Below, in pieces: positions 1 through 22,710 of a stretch of 64,000 nt of DNA; within the stretch, counting starts at the first letter, position 1; every line of letters starts with the position of its first letter. The stretch is from the NCBI GenBank assembly GCA_022605955.1, contig JAKCOZ010000018.1, positions 8,626,001 through 8,690,000 on the forward strand, read 5' to 3'. The notes beneath the pieces were generated by a model, which was not told where the DNA came from, ran no database searches, and worked only from the letters and a program-made list of their open reading frames with translations. Made by a program: the position numbers and the translations under genes. This DNA comes from Rallus limicola. Taxonomy: Eukaryota; Chordata; Aves; Gruiformes; Rallidae.

Positions 1-3000
1 GCCAGACCCTTTTCAAGCTTGCCTACTGAAGGGCAGATCCTTGTTACAGATGCTGTACCACGGCTGTTGGTGTGGACCATCGAGCCTGGGTACAGACGAC
101 CTGCTCTTGCTCTCATTTAGGCTACAAATGTTTTACAGTGGGGCAGCTGTGGCTCTGTGTGTGCTGCACTGAAGGCTTTACAGTGTTCAAGGTGGCATTG
201 AAAAGGTTGGAGGAAGAGCACAGTGCTGCAGGGGATTATAACACCTTTTGTCCTAGGTTTCCTTGCCCTGTTTTGATGACATGATCTGTTCCATTGTCCT
301 TTCCACTGCTTTAGCCCCTTCCTGTATCTCCAGCGTGGCCTTTTGCATCACAGTTGCTCTGGAGACCAGTTAGGGATAATCAGCGCTGGGCTGAGGTCCA
401 GAGAGAGATTGTGCTGGGGCATCTGGAGTGTTGCTGAATGGGGCTGGCCACGGAAAACATCAGCTTTCTCTGAGCAGCAGCTGCTTAGTTTACATGCCAC
501 TAGAGGGGCTGTAGGGTAGGGGGGAGGATCCCCTGTGCCTCCTTTTAGTGACCACGTTGTTTACTAGGGCACCCATGTGATGCGCACTAAAGTGAAAAGT
601 GTCCTGGGGATGGAGGAGGATTCTGTGGGCTTGAAAGAGACTTTAGCAGAGTTAGGGATGTGGCACAGTGTGTGGCAGTGTGGAAACAGTGTTGATGTGG
701 AGGGAAGGATATGCTATGGAGGGATGGTCTCAAGTGGAGTGATCAGATAGGAGAGGAGTGTTAACGGGCTGAGAGCCAAAGGAACCTCACTCTGCTGCTG
801 GAAAGGTTATCTGATGCTCTTTGTTAGTAATGAGTTTGCCCAAAAAAACCCTCAGTGACACTGGGAGCAGCATTACACCACTGCAACAGTGTTCCCAGTT
901 CTTCTGTGTTGCGAACAGACCTGCTCTAGCTCATGTCTCCTCCTTGGGTTTGTGTGAGATGAAGAATTATACTCATTTTCTGTGCAGTGTAAGAAGTGTT
1001 TCCCATGCAGGTCTTGACTTTGCATGCCATGCTTCAAAACATTTAGAAAATAAGATTTTTGTATTGCTTGTTGGTCAGCGCTGTCACTGTGCTGCAGATT
1101 TGCCATAGATCCTGGAGATAACCACAGACACCCAGCACAGTGTTAAACACAGTTGGTTTTGCCTGTTAAACCATATTGCTTAAAATCAAGGCATCTCCCT
1201 ATAAAGAGAAGCCATTCCTGGCCTCATGGTTTGGGTTGTGGAGCAAGGGGAAAAGTTTCACTGCTGAAAATTTATGAGTTCCTGTAAGTGGCCAAACTGA
1301 AAGAAGGTTTTATCATGAGGTCAGTCCAGGGGCTGGAGCAGAGAGCAGGCAGAAAACAAGCCAAAGCTCTGGTGAAGCATCCAAAATAAATAAATAAAAA
1401 ATAATAGAAATTCTTTTCCTGCTATGAGAGGACTTACTTTGCACTATGGGTGTGAAAAAAATTAAACTGGGAATAAGGGGGGAGGGAGGAAATGGTTTCA
1501 GCCTTGAGACCTGTTACTGACAGGTATCAGGAGTCCTGTGGCATCTTTAAGACCAAGGTAGCGTTGTTCTAGAAGATGTGCTGTAGGTCAGCCAGAAATC
1601 TCTGTGTGGGATTCTGCAGCTTAACCTTAATATGAATTACCTGAGGGTCCCACTGGTCCCCTCTGTCCTGAAAATATTTTTTTGGATTTCACGACATCCC
1701 AGAAGTGCCCATCACATATCTGGCACTTGCCTTCCTGTCGTCTTGCTCTCAGCCTCACCTCCTCCTACATATGCACTCATGTTTCCTTTAGACTTCAGCC
1801 TGAGTCCCAGCCACTATCCTGTACCGTGTCCTGCTCAAAGCCTTCGTGTGCACCCCACGTTGTGTGCTCTCTCACTGATGCAGTTATTACATTTCTACAT
1901 TTCTTTCCCTTCCTCCTCTAACGCCGCGGCCTGAGTCAAACTGTGACCTCATTTCCAGGATAAAACTCCATTAAACATAAATGAGTGCAAGATGCCCGAC
2001 TTCCTCCGGTGCTCCTAAGGAGCGCCCCTCCATACGTACTCAGGCTGTGATGACATAGAAACACGGTGGTGCAGCTTCTGTGCTGACCTAGAGACCAACC
2101 CTGGCGCTGCTTTTTTTTGTCGCGAGGAAACAAGAGGGCTGTGTGCGTGCTGGGAGGCAGGCTCCGAGCGCACGCCAGGTGTGTGTGACTCACAAACACC
2201 CAGCAGTACAGAGCTCTGCAGATGAATATACATTTTTTTTTTCTTTCTGTTCCCCACCCCCTTGCACTGAAATCAGATTTTCCTACCATATGATGCAAAA
2301 CCTTAGCATCGGGCCATTTCTCTGTTGTTTGTGGTGTAACGTCTCCCATCAGCTGAGCTGCTCTGGGCTGAAATAATCTGACTCCATTGCAGTCATTTTC
2401 CTTCAAAAGTCACCCTGCGTCATGCTCTGAGGGACAGCGAGGAGGGGGGGCACAGGGTAGGAGCTGGACTTGTCCCCTGAAAATACTACCTTTGCCTCAG
2501 ACGGGTGCTCTCCTTTCTGAAAGCCTTTATCTGCTGGAATGCCAGCTGTCCTGCAGAAGCTGTCTGTGCTGCAGCTCCTCGTTTCACTGAGCTCACCAAA
2601 CACAAATACCCCGGTTATAAATACGCACGGAAATGAGCGCTTTATTTCTTTCTGCCTTCACTCACCATTAATGAACTGTTTGTTCTGTTGCCATTGCTAA
2701 CTCCCTGCAGAGCTGAACGCTGCTGCTCTTAATGTTACTCTTTTGTCTGTAACTTTGCCCGTGGGGTGTTGTGCTGTGTGGGAGAGGAGATATAGCACAG
2801 TACATTTAGTGTGGCACCAGTTCCCTTCTGTGCAAGTAGTTTTGCATTTTCCTAATCTCCTACATTGGCTTGCTGATTTTGGGTTCCTCTCTCCTTGGCT
2901 TCCAGCTCATAGCAAACTCCCCCTTTTCCTAGTCAGGCCCTTCAAGGAAGATAATGTCTGTATCATGTCCCCTTCTCGCTGACCCAGCAACTCTTACTCT

Positions 3001-4204
3001 CAGAGCCACCTAATCCTACACAATGAAAAAGACTGAATTAAAAGAGCATCACAGTTATGAAGTAAAAAAATGTGGGAGTTACGAAATGCCAGGTCATGTG
3101 TAATTATCACTTGTCTGTTAAACATTATTAGGTTGCACTGTTGTATGTCATACTTTCCATGTGAACCCTGCCTTGTTCAGCGAACAGGATGGGGTGGCAC
3201 CCTCTGAACAGTGTTTCTTCCCATCCCACGGTGTGTGAGTGCTACCGATTTGCTAGCAGGTGGTTTGTATTAACCCAGTCCTGAGTACAAGTCTCATGTT
3301 TCCACAAGGCCTCGAAACAAATTGTCATGGGATTGAACCCTTCAGATGTCTTTTCCCTCACAGTTTCCCTGGGAGGCAAGTTTGGCATTGTCCCACTTGC
3401 CTAGATAAGGAAATTGAATCAATGTCTTGCTGCATCCATAACTGGTGCCCCCTGATTTTGGATGCTCTAAGTCAAGGTACCTTTGGTTTGACATGTCAGA
3501 ATACTTCTGTGGTTTTCTAGCACTGGAGAACTGAAGTAAGCTGTTCGGCTAATCAGGAGAGCAATTCTTTTCCCTAACACTGTTCTTGAAAACCATTGCA
3601 TGTTTTTACTGCTATTTAAATAACTCTACCTGAGACATCTTGCATATGGAAACCTTTGGCCCACAAAGAGTTAAGTTGGCAGTGCTTGTGTAAGCAGCCC
3701 GTGTAATGGAAAGTGTAGGAAGTGTAGGTGTCACTGGTAGCCAGGTTTCTGTTAGTCACTGTCCTTCACATGCTATTTAAGTGTCCTTTGCCTGTTTGCA
3801 AAGGCTGTGTCTTGTGAAATAGGGAGAAGACCACAAGGTCATGGTATTTATCATAGAAAACAGTAATAGGAAGATATGAGCAACTCGGAGCTTCTAGAAA
3901 GCTTTCTGAGGTGGAGTTTAGTCCAGAAAGGAACAGCGCTCATGCCATAGGCTCCTAGGAGCTGGGATTTAACGTTGGCTCAGGCTAGGATGAGTTCAGG
4001 ATAGCACTAAGTTATTCCACTGGAAGGAATGGTTTTCCTGAATGACTGTCATGTAATTACGTCCCCAGTGCTGTTATCCAGTTCTTACTGTCCTTCCAGA
4101 AATTACCCTCACAGCAGGCAGTAATGCCTTTCCCCCCAGTTTCAAGCTGTGTAAATCTTTCCCTCATGACTGACAAACCTGTTTCCTCTCTCCATCCGTT
4201 TCAG
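1..4204 (+). other. ERGIC1: ERGIC1 last intron (3' part)
   Basis: This stretch lies upstream of the terminal ERGIC1 exon and ends in a pyrimidine-rich tract and a CAG acceptor at 4202-4204. I looked for the preceding ERGIC1 coding exon and found no matching peptide, so I treat the whole interval as intron. All open frames here are under 160 codons and resemble nothing I know. It holds a short AT-rich run near 1386-1410, and I see no other element. Confidence 0.7.
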
Positions 4205-4312
4205 ATATGTGCCATCATTGGAGGAACATTCACTGTGGCTGGGATCCTCGACTCCTGCATTTTCACAGCATCAGAGGCCTGGAAGAAGATCCAGCTGGGG
4301 AAAATGCAATAG
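4205..4312 (+). CDS. ERGIC1: ERGIC1 (ERGIC-32), terminal coding exon, 3' partial gene
   Basis: ERGIC1 is a two-pass membrane protein that cycles between the ER, the ER-Golgi intermediate compartment and the cis-Golgi, and works with the ERGIC2/ERGIC3 cargo-receptor family. This exon opens in frame after a CAG acceptor and encodes 35 residues: ICAIIGGTFTVAGILDSCIF, then TASEAWKKIQLGKMQ and a TAG stop at 4310-4312. The first part is the C-terminal transmembrane segment with its Gly-Gly and Asp-Ser-Cys positions, and the rest is the short cytoplasmic tail. As I remember it, the human tail ends in His where this one ends in Gln. Only this exon is inside the window; the rest of the gene lies to the left. 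Identity is also supported by the downstream neighbours, which follow the human 5q35 order. Confidence 0.93.
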   Translation: MCAIIGGTFTVAGILDSCIFTASEAWKKIQLGKMQ

Positions 4313-5202
4313 CGGTGAAACTCTTCCTTAGTCTCCAAGGACAGGAGCAAAGATTGATAAATCTACCACTACCTGTTTTTGTCTTTATTTTCTATTTGAT
4401 CGAATCAGTAAGTTTTTCTCTAATCAGGCTGTTCAGTGAAGACATCTTCAACAAATCAAAGAAATCTCCATGCATTTCAGAGCTCTGAGAGTGAAAGATC
4501 AATGGAATCAGGGTGTGGATTTCGATACTCTCCCCCCCAGAAAGAGAGGTTGAAATGCCATGTATGAAATACACTGTCACAGGCTGACAGTCTGTTCTCT
4601 GGGAGATTCCTATGGCAGTGTACAAACTAGGTCGTAGATTGAGAAGAGTTGAGCTGTCTTGTGGCACTTTTTGGGATTCTGTTGGATTTGCATGATTAGA
4701 CAATCGACTTTTGTATAAGGCAAAATTATACATTAGGAAGAAATTCCATCCGTGGTGCCAAAAAGGTGATGTATCTGTTGGTGAGGAATGGAAAGTGTTA
4801 GTCCCCATAGCAAACTTTAGAGACAGAGGGCAGAAATAACATCAGGAAATGTTTTGTGTTTTTATTGAAAGCTCTTTTGTTCAGATATGACCTTTCCAAT
4901 GAAACGAGCAAACAAGAAGAGGAGGAAGCCTTCCCCCAGATACCTTTTCCTGGGTAATCTGTGATCCAGGCAGTGGAGGGCCTTTCTTTTACTCTGGGTG
5001 TAAAAGTGGTTTCATTTCTTCCCAGAAACTGAATATCCAGTCTTGTGTTTACAGGTGGCATGAAGTAAAAACCAAACTGAGCAACACAGTTCTATGTGGC
5101 CTTTGCTTTGAAAGGGAATAGTTGTCTTACAGCATTAACTTTTATTCTTTCTTAGGTTTTTTAAACACAGACCACCCAACAGTCTGGATTCTGCACTTCT
5201 TC

Positions 5203-5232
5203 TTTATTATTATTATTGTTGTTGTTGTTATT
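5203..5232. repeat. TTA/TTG trinucleotide microsatellite
   Basis: About four TTA units run directly into four TTG units in the ERGIC1 3' UTR. The compound run is about 30 bp. Confidence 0.8.
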
Positions 5233-5453
5233 TTGAAAAGAGGTTGTATATTCTCTGTGTTTGGAACAACGGTGCAGTCTTCTGGGTGGGTGATGAGCAC
5301 AGCTTTTACTGTCTTGCTTTGTGTGCGTATATCGAGTACACCTGTCAAACATGGGAAGTCTGTCTTTTCAGGGTTTGTTTGAGGTGCCTCCCTTTTCCTT
5401 TAAAATTCAGCCCGGCATCTTTACTGAGCCCTGGGCTGACACTGTTCATGCAC

Positions 5454-5517
5454 AGGTACACCAGTAGCAGGGCAGGCATTCCCAGAGGTACACCAGTAGT
5501 GGGACACACGTTCCCAG
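5454..5517 (+). repeat. 32-bp tandem duplication
   Basis: Two adjacent 32-bp units (5454-5485 and 5486-5517) both begin AGGTACACCAGTAG and end TTCCCAG. The middle of the unit has diverged at several positions, so this is an old local duplication within the ERGIC1 3' UTR. Confidence 0.75.
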
Positions 5518-5829
5518 AAGCTGGCCCCTGCCAGGAGTTGTTTTGGTTAATTCCTTAAAATGGTCCCTGAGCTTCCATGCCCATTCATTCAAGCCTTGTC
5601 TTCTGGGGCCTCCAGTAGATGGAGACGTGAGGGGGGAAACTGCTGCCAGGTGTGGCTTGCATGCGGTGGTAGACATGAGGTCACTAAAATTAGACCAGTC
5701 CCCACCAGCACATTTTCCATAGCCTCCTTTTAAATGTTCCTTGAGTAGTAACGGTCTCTGCATGCTTTGTAAATGTCTGAGCTGAGGATATGCAAATTTT
5801 AAGTGTTCTGGGATGGATAAAAATCATAA

Positions 5830-5835
5830 AATAAA
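5830..5835 (+). terminator. ERGIC1: Candidate ERGIC1 poly(A) signal
   Basis: AATAAA, about 1.5 kb after the stop codon, followed by T- and GT-containing sequence. It is the first strong hexamer in the 3' UTR. AATAAA at 7979-7984 is the alternative. Confidence 0.5.
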
Positions 5836-8345
5836 ATTCTTTAACTCAACCAATGCTGTAACTTCTAAGATAATTCTTGGTTTATACCTACTGCCCACTG
5901 CCCTTTCCTGGAGGCAGAAGTATCCAAACTTTATGCTGTGATACTATGAATTTTTGAATATTCAGTGTTATTGCTAGAGTCAGATGCATTTCAAAAGTAT
6001 TCCTAATTACATGTCTGTTGAAATTGTCTCATTGCTTTGGAAGTAGGGAAGGTAGCCAGTTTTAACCACACACCAAAAAAAAAAGAGAAGCCAGCCACCC
6101 TCCCGCTGCCATCCTCTGTCCCCGTAGTGGCTTCGGACAGATTACAGCATTGGAATTGTTCCTCTGTTCTTATGGACTGATTGCTATTACTTTAGGTGTA
6201 AACTGGATTGTGTAACTTCCTGTATCTGTTAATGTATGGATAGATTTTATACTTCTTTTTTTTTTTTTTTTCCATTTACAAAAATCAACTTGAAAATGAG
6301 ATGCTTGTCTTCATTTCGGTGTGTGCGTCTGTGTGCCCGCGAGCGGTACTCGCTGGATGGCGGCAGCTGCCCCGGGGAAGCTGGGGTTTTTCCACTGCTG
6401 CCTGAAGGATTTCCTCTAATCCACTGTGACCAGTTGAAGCTTACAGCAAAAATGTCCTAGTTTCTCCCCTTGAGTTTGTTGAGTCTTTGCTCACAGCTCA
6501 TGAACCTGCTGGGTTACAAGGCTGTGATTTTTGTCAACTTAGCAGTGCATCCTTCTCCTGAGGTGTGCAAGAGAAGATCGCTGTAGCACAGTGGATGGTG
6601 CTGTTAGTTTGCTGAAACTTCTTCCCTGGTGCAGTTTGTGTAACATAAAAAAACAAAGGCAGCTGTAGATTCCTTGTATGCCCTGGCACGTTATTCCTGC
6701 CCTTCTCCCCATCCGCTGTCTGAATCGAATGCTGCCTTCTGTGCAGTCCAGGCCAGTCCTCTAAACCAGGCCAGTGACATTGTTTAGCTTCTTTTTGAAA
6801 GAGCAGATGCGTGCTTCACGCTTCCCTCTGCCCGCTTCCTCTGCCAAAATGGCCACTGCAACAACTCCATACATCACTTTTTATTTTCCCTAGAAGTGGA
6901 AACCAAATTTTACTTAAGTTCTGGCAAAACTCTGCTAAAGAAACACCCTGCACCTTAGTCCTCTAAACCAGATCTAACCCTTTGAGTACTGCCAAGTCAA
7001 GGCTGCTTCTGGGTCTGCTCTAAGTTGTGAGCTTGGGTCATGTAATGATGCTGCACCATGTTTACAGAATAATCTGCTCTTCATCTCTTCAAATGTGAAA
7101 GGGAGGTAGTGACTGTTACAGCAGCCCTGCCCCATGCACCTGTGTCTCATTAGATTATGCTTTTCAACCACTTTCTAGAGACAAAATGAGCTTAGTTATG
7201 CTTGTAAACATCAATGCAAACAAAGATTATTTCAAGCCATAGTGGAAGGAAAAACATCGCTTATAGGTGCTCATCTATGTTCCCAACTTTGCTCTTTCAG
7301 GTCAGTATTTTGGCAGAGGTGTTCGTGGTTTTCCAAGAAAGACATCCCTGTAGGAAGTACAATACCTAGAGCTTGTATATATTCTGATTTAAATAAGTCT
7401 CACTGAAGCTACGCTCCATCATATGGTGAGAACTTACGGTGCAGGATGCTTTGCAACAGTGGAGTTCAGATTTTAGCTCTAGGGAAGGCTGTGCTTAGGT
7501 ATGTTCTAGGCAGTAGGTGGACTGCTAAAAATTATTTTTTAAGAAAGAAAATAGAAATGGGGTAAGAAAAAAATTGGAAGACATGCATTTGTGAATTTTT
7601 GGATCAGATGTATCTAATAGTTGCATTCAACTACTGTGTAAAAAGTGAAATCTGCAGTGTAGATGGTAATGTCTGTAGTTAATTTCTGAAAATTTTGCAT
7701 TTAAAGTTGCTTTTTATTTGTGTGATGCACAAAGGGGGCTGAAAATGACTGTGATGAGTATCTAGGCATCTGCTTTAGAATAGTCATTTGAAGGTTCAGA
7801 TGAAGCGTGACATTCAGGTATTTCTCAACAGTCCTTGGAAGAAGAGAGAGGGGCAGGGAGGGCGGGTGTAGTCCTGCAGTGTGTTACAGTGATGTTTAAA
7901 GCACAAGTCTTTTGTATTTTTAAGGTGAAGATTAATAAGGAGTTCTGGCATTTCCCTTTTAATTTGCACCTTTATGTTAATAAATATTAGCCTTTTTTGT
8001 TCCCTACTTAAAACTGGTGTTTCGATTGGCTTTTTGTTGCACTGCTATTGCAAAATCAATCTAAAAGGGCTTTTTATTTTTTCTTTTCTTTTTAATTATT
8101 ATTTCAGTGAACTAAGTGTTATCACACAATGAAATCACTGTGAGCCAGATCACTGTGTAGAAAGTTACCATGAGGCTCTTTTGTAATCACACTGAGTCAT
8201 GTCTGGACGGTCAGTGCTTGGTTTTGAACAGTACCAAGTGTCCTGACCTCCCTTTTTGTAAGGAGAGGTGAGTGGACTCTGCTTGGAACTTGCGGGGTTT
8301 GGCTTTAGTCACTGTGCCACTTGGTATATAAAATACCCAGGGGTT

Positions 8346-8366
8346 TGTGTGTGTGTGTGTGTGTGT
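8346..8366. repeat. (GT)n microsatellite
   Basis: About ten GT dinucleotides in an uninterrupted run. Confidence 0.85.
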
Positions 8367-8611
8367 CCCCTTTAATTTCCTTTCAGCCTTGCTTCACTGA
8401 GGATTTAGAAATAAGTCTCCTGAGGTCGTTATTAAAGATTAAATAGTACAGGGTTACAACACAGTGGATTTGGGCACTATGTATCTGCACCATATTAAGA
8501 AACCAATTGCTTTTAAGTTCTGGTATTGTTTCCTTAACGTTAGTGTCTGCTGTGCAACATCTTCATCACGGAAGAGATGCTGCCTGCTTCCAATTAACCT
8601 CCAGTACAGAA

Positions 8612-8760
8612 CCAGTCACAGAATTGTGGGGGTTGGAGGGGTTCTCCAGAGATCTTCCACTCCAATACCCCTGTGCCAAAGCAGGTTCCCCCGCCGGCAG
8701 GCTGGGACTCATGTCCAGACCCAACAGGACCATGTGGAGGTTCTTTACTCTGCATTAAAG
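8612..8760 (-). mobile_element. CR1 LINE 3' fragment, reverse orientation
   Basis: The segment begins like the reversed CR1 3' end: CACAGAATTGTGGGGGTTGG, followed by a CCAAAGCAGGTTCC motif and the reversed region that precedes it in CR1. It is diverged and truncated, lies between ERGIC1 and RPL26L1, and stops near the left edge of the RPL26L1 CpG island. A 148-codon open frame across it is a by-product. Confidence 0.75.
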
Positions 8761-9302
8761 TCTAAAAAAAAAAAGAAGAGGAAAGGCACTGGGAAAGGTT
8801 TTGTCCAGCGCTCTGCCGGCTGCAACCCAACGGCCCAGAGCCTTCTCCAGCCTGTCTTTATGAACCAAGCCCTGCCCAGCCTCGGTGCTGCACCTCACCT
8901 GCTCGGGTGACCCGCTTCTCCCGCGTTCTGCCATAGGTAATTCCTTGGGAGTAAATGGACCTGTGTCCTGAGAGGAAGCGAGCCTGGACTGCGGGGAAGT
9001 TGGTTATGGAGGTGGGGATGCAGGGGCGGCACCGGAGCGGGTGAAGCCCCGGGAAAGCGGTCCCCGGGCTGGGGCTGCGCTGGAAGCGAAAGAGCTGCTG
9101 GTGAGCAAGTGGCAGGAGGGGATGCGGGGATACAGGGATGCGGGGGGGCGGGTACCTGTACCGAGACCCCGCGGGTAGCGCCGGCCCCGCCCCGGCTGGT
9201 GCATCTGTGACCTCCGGCCGCCAGGGGGCGCGGGTGAGGGCGCCGCACTTGGCTGTCGGGAGAGCTCGGCGGCTGCGTGAGGAAGCGGAAGTACGTAGCG
9301 CT

Positions 9303-9339
9303 CCTCTTTCCGGGACACCGTCGAGGCGGCGGCAGCGGG
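9303..9339 (+). other. RPL26L1: RPL26L1 exon 1 (5' UTR)
   Basis: Non-coding first exon inferred from the TOP-type start near 9303 and a GTAAGG donor at 9340. Spliced to 10425, it gives a leader of about 42 nt, the short length expected of a ribosomal protein mRNA. The exact first base is a guess. Confidence 0.65.
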
Positions 9340-13324
<3,985 letters not shown>

Positions 13325-13344
13325 ATGGTTTCCTTTTTGATACC

Positions 13345-13367
13345 ATTAAAGAACTGCTAAAATTAAA
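13345..13367 (+). terminator. RPL26L1: RPL26L1 poly(A) signals
   Basis: Two ATTAAA hexamers (13345-13350 and 13362-13367) lie 21 and 38 nt after the stop, followed by T-rich sequence. The mRNA therefore probably ends near 13385, with a very short 3' UTR as is usual for ribosomal protein genes. Confidence 0.75.
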
Positions 13368-13385
13368 CCTATTGTTATGTCTTCT

Positions 13386-14079
13386 CCTTTAGGAAGTCTG
13401 ATACAATGTGTCTGGTTGGTGTTTAAATACACTTATTCTCATATTTTGCTGCTGGCTATGTAAAAAAAAACACTTGCACTAAATTAAAAAGCTTTTATTT
13501 TTTTCCTTTTAAGAAAACTAAAGACTTTTTCCCTATGAAGGAATGTTTGATACATTAGGAACAGTAGTGCAGTCCCAAAACCTGCATCTAATGACCATGG
13601 TACTTGTGTCTTTCCCACCAATCTTATTTTTAAATGAATTATTGCTTATTTTTAAATGAATTATTAATTCTGTGCACCCTAGGTAGCTAGTATTTTACCA
13701 GGTGTGCTAAGCAAGCTGTTTCTGGCCACAAATCTCTTAGTGTGATCATCTTAAGTTGTGCTTTTTCAACTGTCCTATGAATTTGCAAACAAAGGACAAT
13801 ATTTGAGTGGTCGTGGCCAAACCCAGCACTGAATTTGCTGTGCGATGTCTCAGGCTAATGCTGGAGCTTGGGGGAGGGAGGGGTTACCTCAACAGCGCTC
13901 CTGGTTTGCAAAGGGCAGGGTGAGGCAGTGTCCGTGCTGTGGGTGATGCTATTTCTGATTAACTTTTCTCTAAGTAAATCGGGTTTTTAGTACTTTATGT
14001 GCAGCACTGCTGCAGGGTGCTGGTAACAGTCCTGCCGTGAGGTGGCTTTGTGGGCTCGGTGAGGGGCCTCCAGGTGGCA
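13386..14079. other. Intergenic, RPL26L1 to ATP6V0E1
   Basis: About 0.7 kb without coding sequence. It contains a 22-bp tandem duplication (13623-13665) and nothing else recognised. Confidence 0.6.
13623..13665 (+). repeat. 22-bp tandem duplication
   Basis: Two adjacent copies of CTTATTTTTAAATGAATTAT plus two bases; they differ only at the last base of the second unit. Near identity suggests a recent duplication. Confidence 0.85.
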
Positions 14080-14099
14080 CCTCGCTATCGATAGCGAGG
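14080..14099. repeat. 20-bp perfect palindrome
   Basis: CCTCGCTATCGATAGCGAGG reads the same on both strands. It lies about 600 bp upstream of the ATP6V0E1 start codon at the left edge of the CpG island. A 12-bp palindrome, CCCTGTACAGGG, follows at 14150-14161, and a TATATA lies between them at 14110-14115. I know no named vertebrate factor for the 20-mer; its centre TATCGATA resembles the insect DRE. Confidence 0.9.
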
Positions 14100-14149
14100 G
14101 AGTACAGAGTATATAGGCCCTACAGAGGGAACACATGCAGGATCATATG

Positions 14150-14683
14150 CCCTGTACAGGGAAAAGGAAGGGCTCCTGCCCGAACTCCGCCGCGCTCTGC
14201 AAAACAGGGCGCTGAACGCCGCCTGCGTTTCCGCGGCCCCTGGCGCGAAGGCCGCTCGGTAAGGTGTTCCTGCGGCCGGAGCCTGCGCGGACGAGCCCGG
14301 GGCAGCGCCAGGGACGGCGGTAGTCCTCGGGCCGACGCGTGAGCAGGCGCGCCGGCCTGCCGCGGTCCTCCCCGTCGCTGCCTGGGCTCAAGCCCCGCGC
14401 GCATTGCCCGCAACCGCGGCTCTCGGCCCCGCGCTCCCGGTGGCGCCGGGCCTGGGCCGACGGGCGGAACCGGAGCGGGGGTGGGGCAGAGCGCTCGCGC
14501 CCGTCGCGCTGCCAGGTGAGCCAACACCCGCCGGGCTCCGGTGACGTCTCGGGAGCTGATTGGCGAGCGGGACGGGGCGGGGCGGGCGCTGCGACCGGCC
14601 GAGAGGAAGGGGAGGGGAGGCGCGGCGCCGGGCCGGACCGAACGGAGCAGCTTCCCTTCGCCGCCACCCCCGCCAGCCCGGCC
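14150..14683 (+). promoter_or_regulatory. ATP6V0E1: ATP6V0E1 CpG-island promoter
   Basis: The CpG-rich region leads into the first exon. TGACGTC (14542-14548) is a CRE-type site, ATTGG (14559-14563) is a reversed CCAAT box, and overlapping GC boxes lie at 14574-14586. Their order and spacing suit a TATA-less housekeeping promoter with transcription starting about 14610-14640. The island extends through exon 1 to about 15290. Confidence 0.7.
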
Positions 14684-22676
<7,993 letters not shown>

Positions 22677-22710
22677 GGATGTCTGTTCTCAGCTGCAATT
22701 TATTGACAAG

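Larger units (their letters stand above)
4313..5855 (+). other. ERGIC1: ERGIC1 3' UTR (end uncertain)
   Basis: This is non-coding sequence after the ERGIC1 stop. The first good AATAAA is at 5830-5835, giving a 3' UTR of about 1.5 kb, close to the human length I remember. A second AATAAA at 7979-7984 could support a longer form. The UTR contains a TTA/TTG microsatellite (5203-5232) and a diverged 32-bp tandem duplication (5454-5517). Confidence 0.6.
5856..8900. other. Intergenic, ERGIC1 to RPL26L1
   Basis: No gene is recognised. The region holds a T16 run near 6256, a small CpG-rich patch near 6320-6380 with no exon that I can support, a GT microsatellite at 8346-8366, and a CR1 fragment next to the RPL26L1 island. 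Open frames are short and unlike known proteins. Confidence 0.6.

Noticed and set aside
1..4204. Penultimate coding exon of ERGIC1
   Set aside because: I searched for codons of the conserved segment preceding the last exon and found none, so it lies left of the window.
6300..6380. Small CpG-rich patch suggesting an exon or promoter
   Set aside because: It is too short, with no splice sites or conserved peptide.
8464..8910. A 148-codon + strand frame upstream of RPL26L1
   Set aside because: It runs through a CR1 fragment and a short A-run (encoding KKKKK), with no start context or domain.
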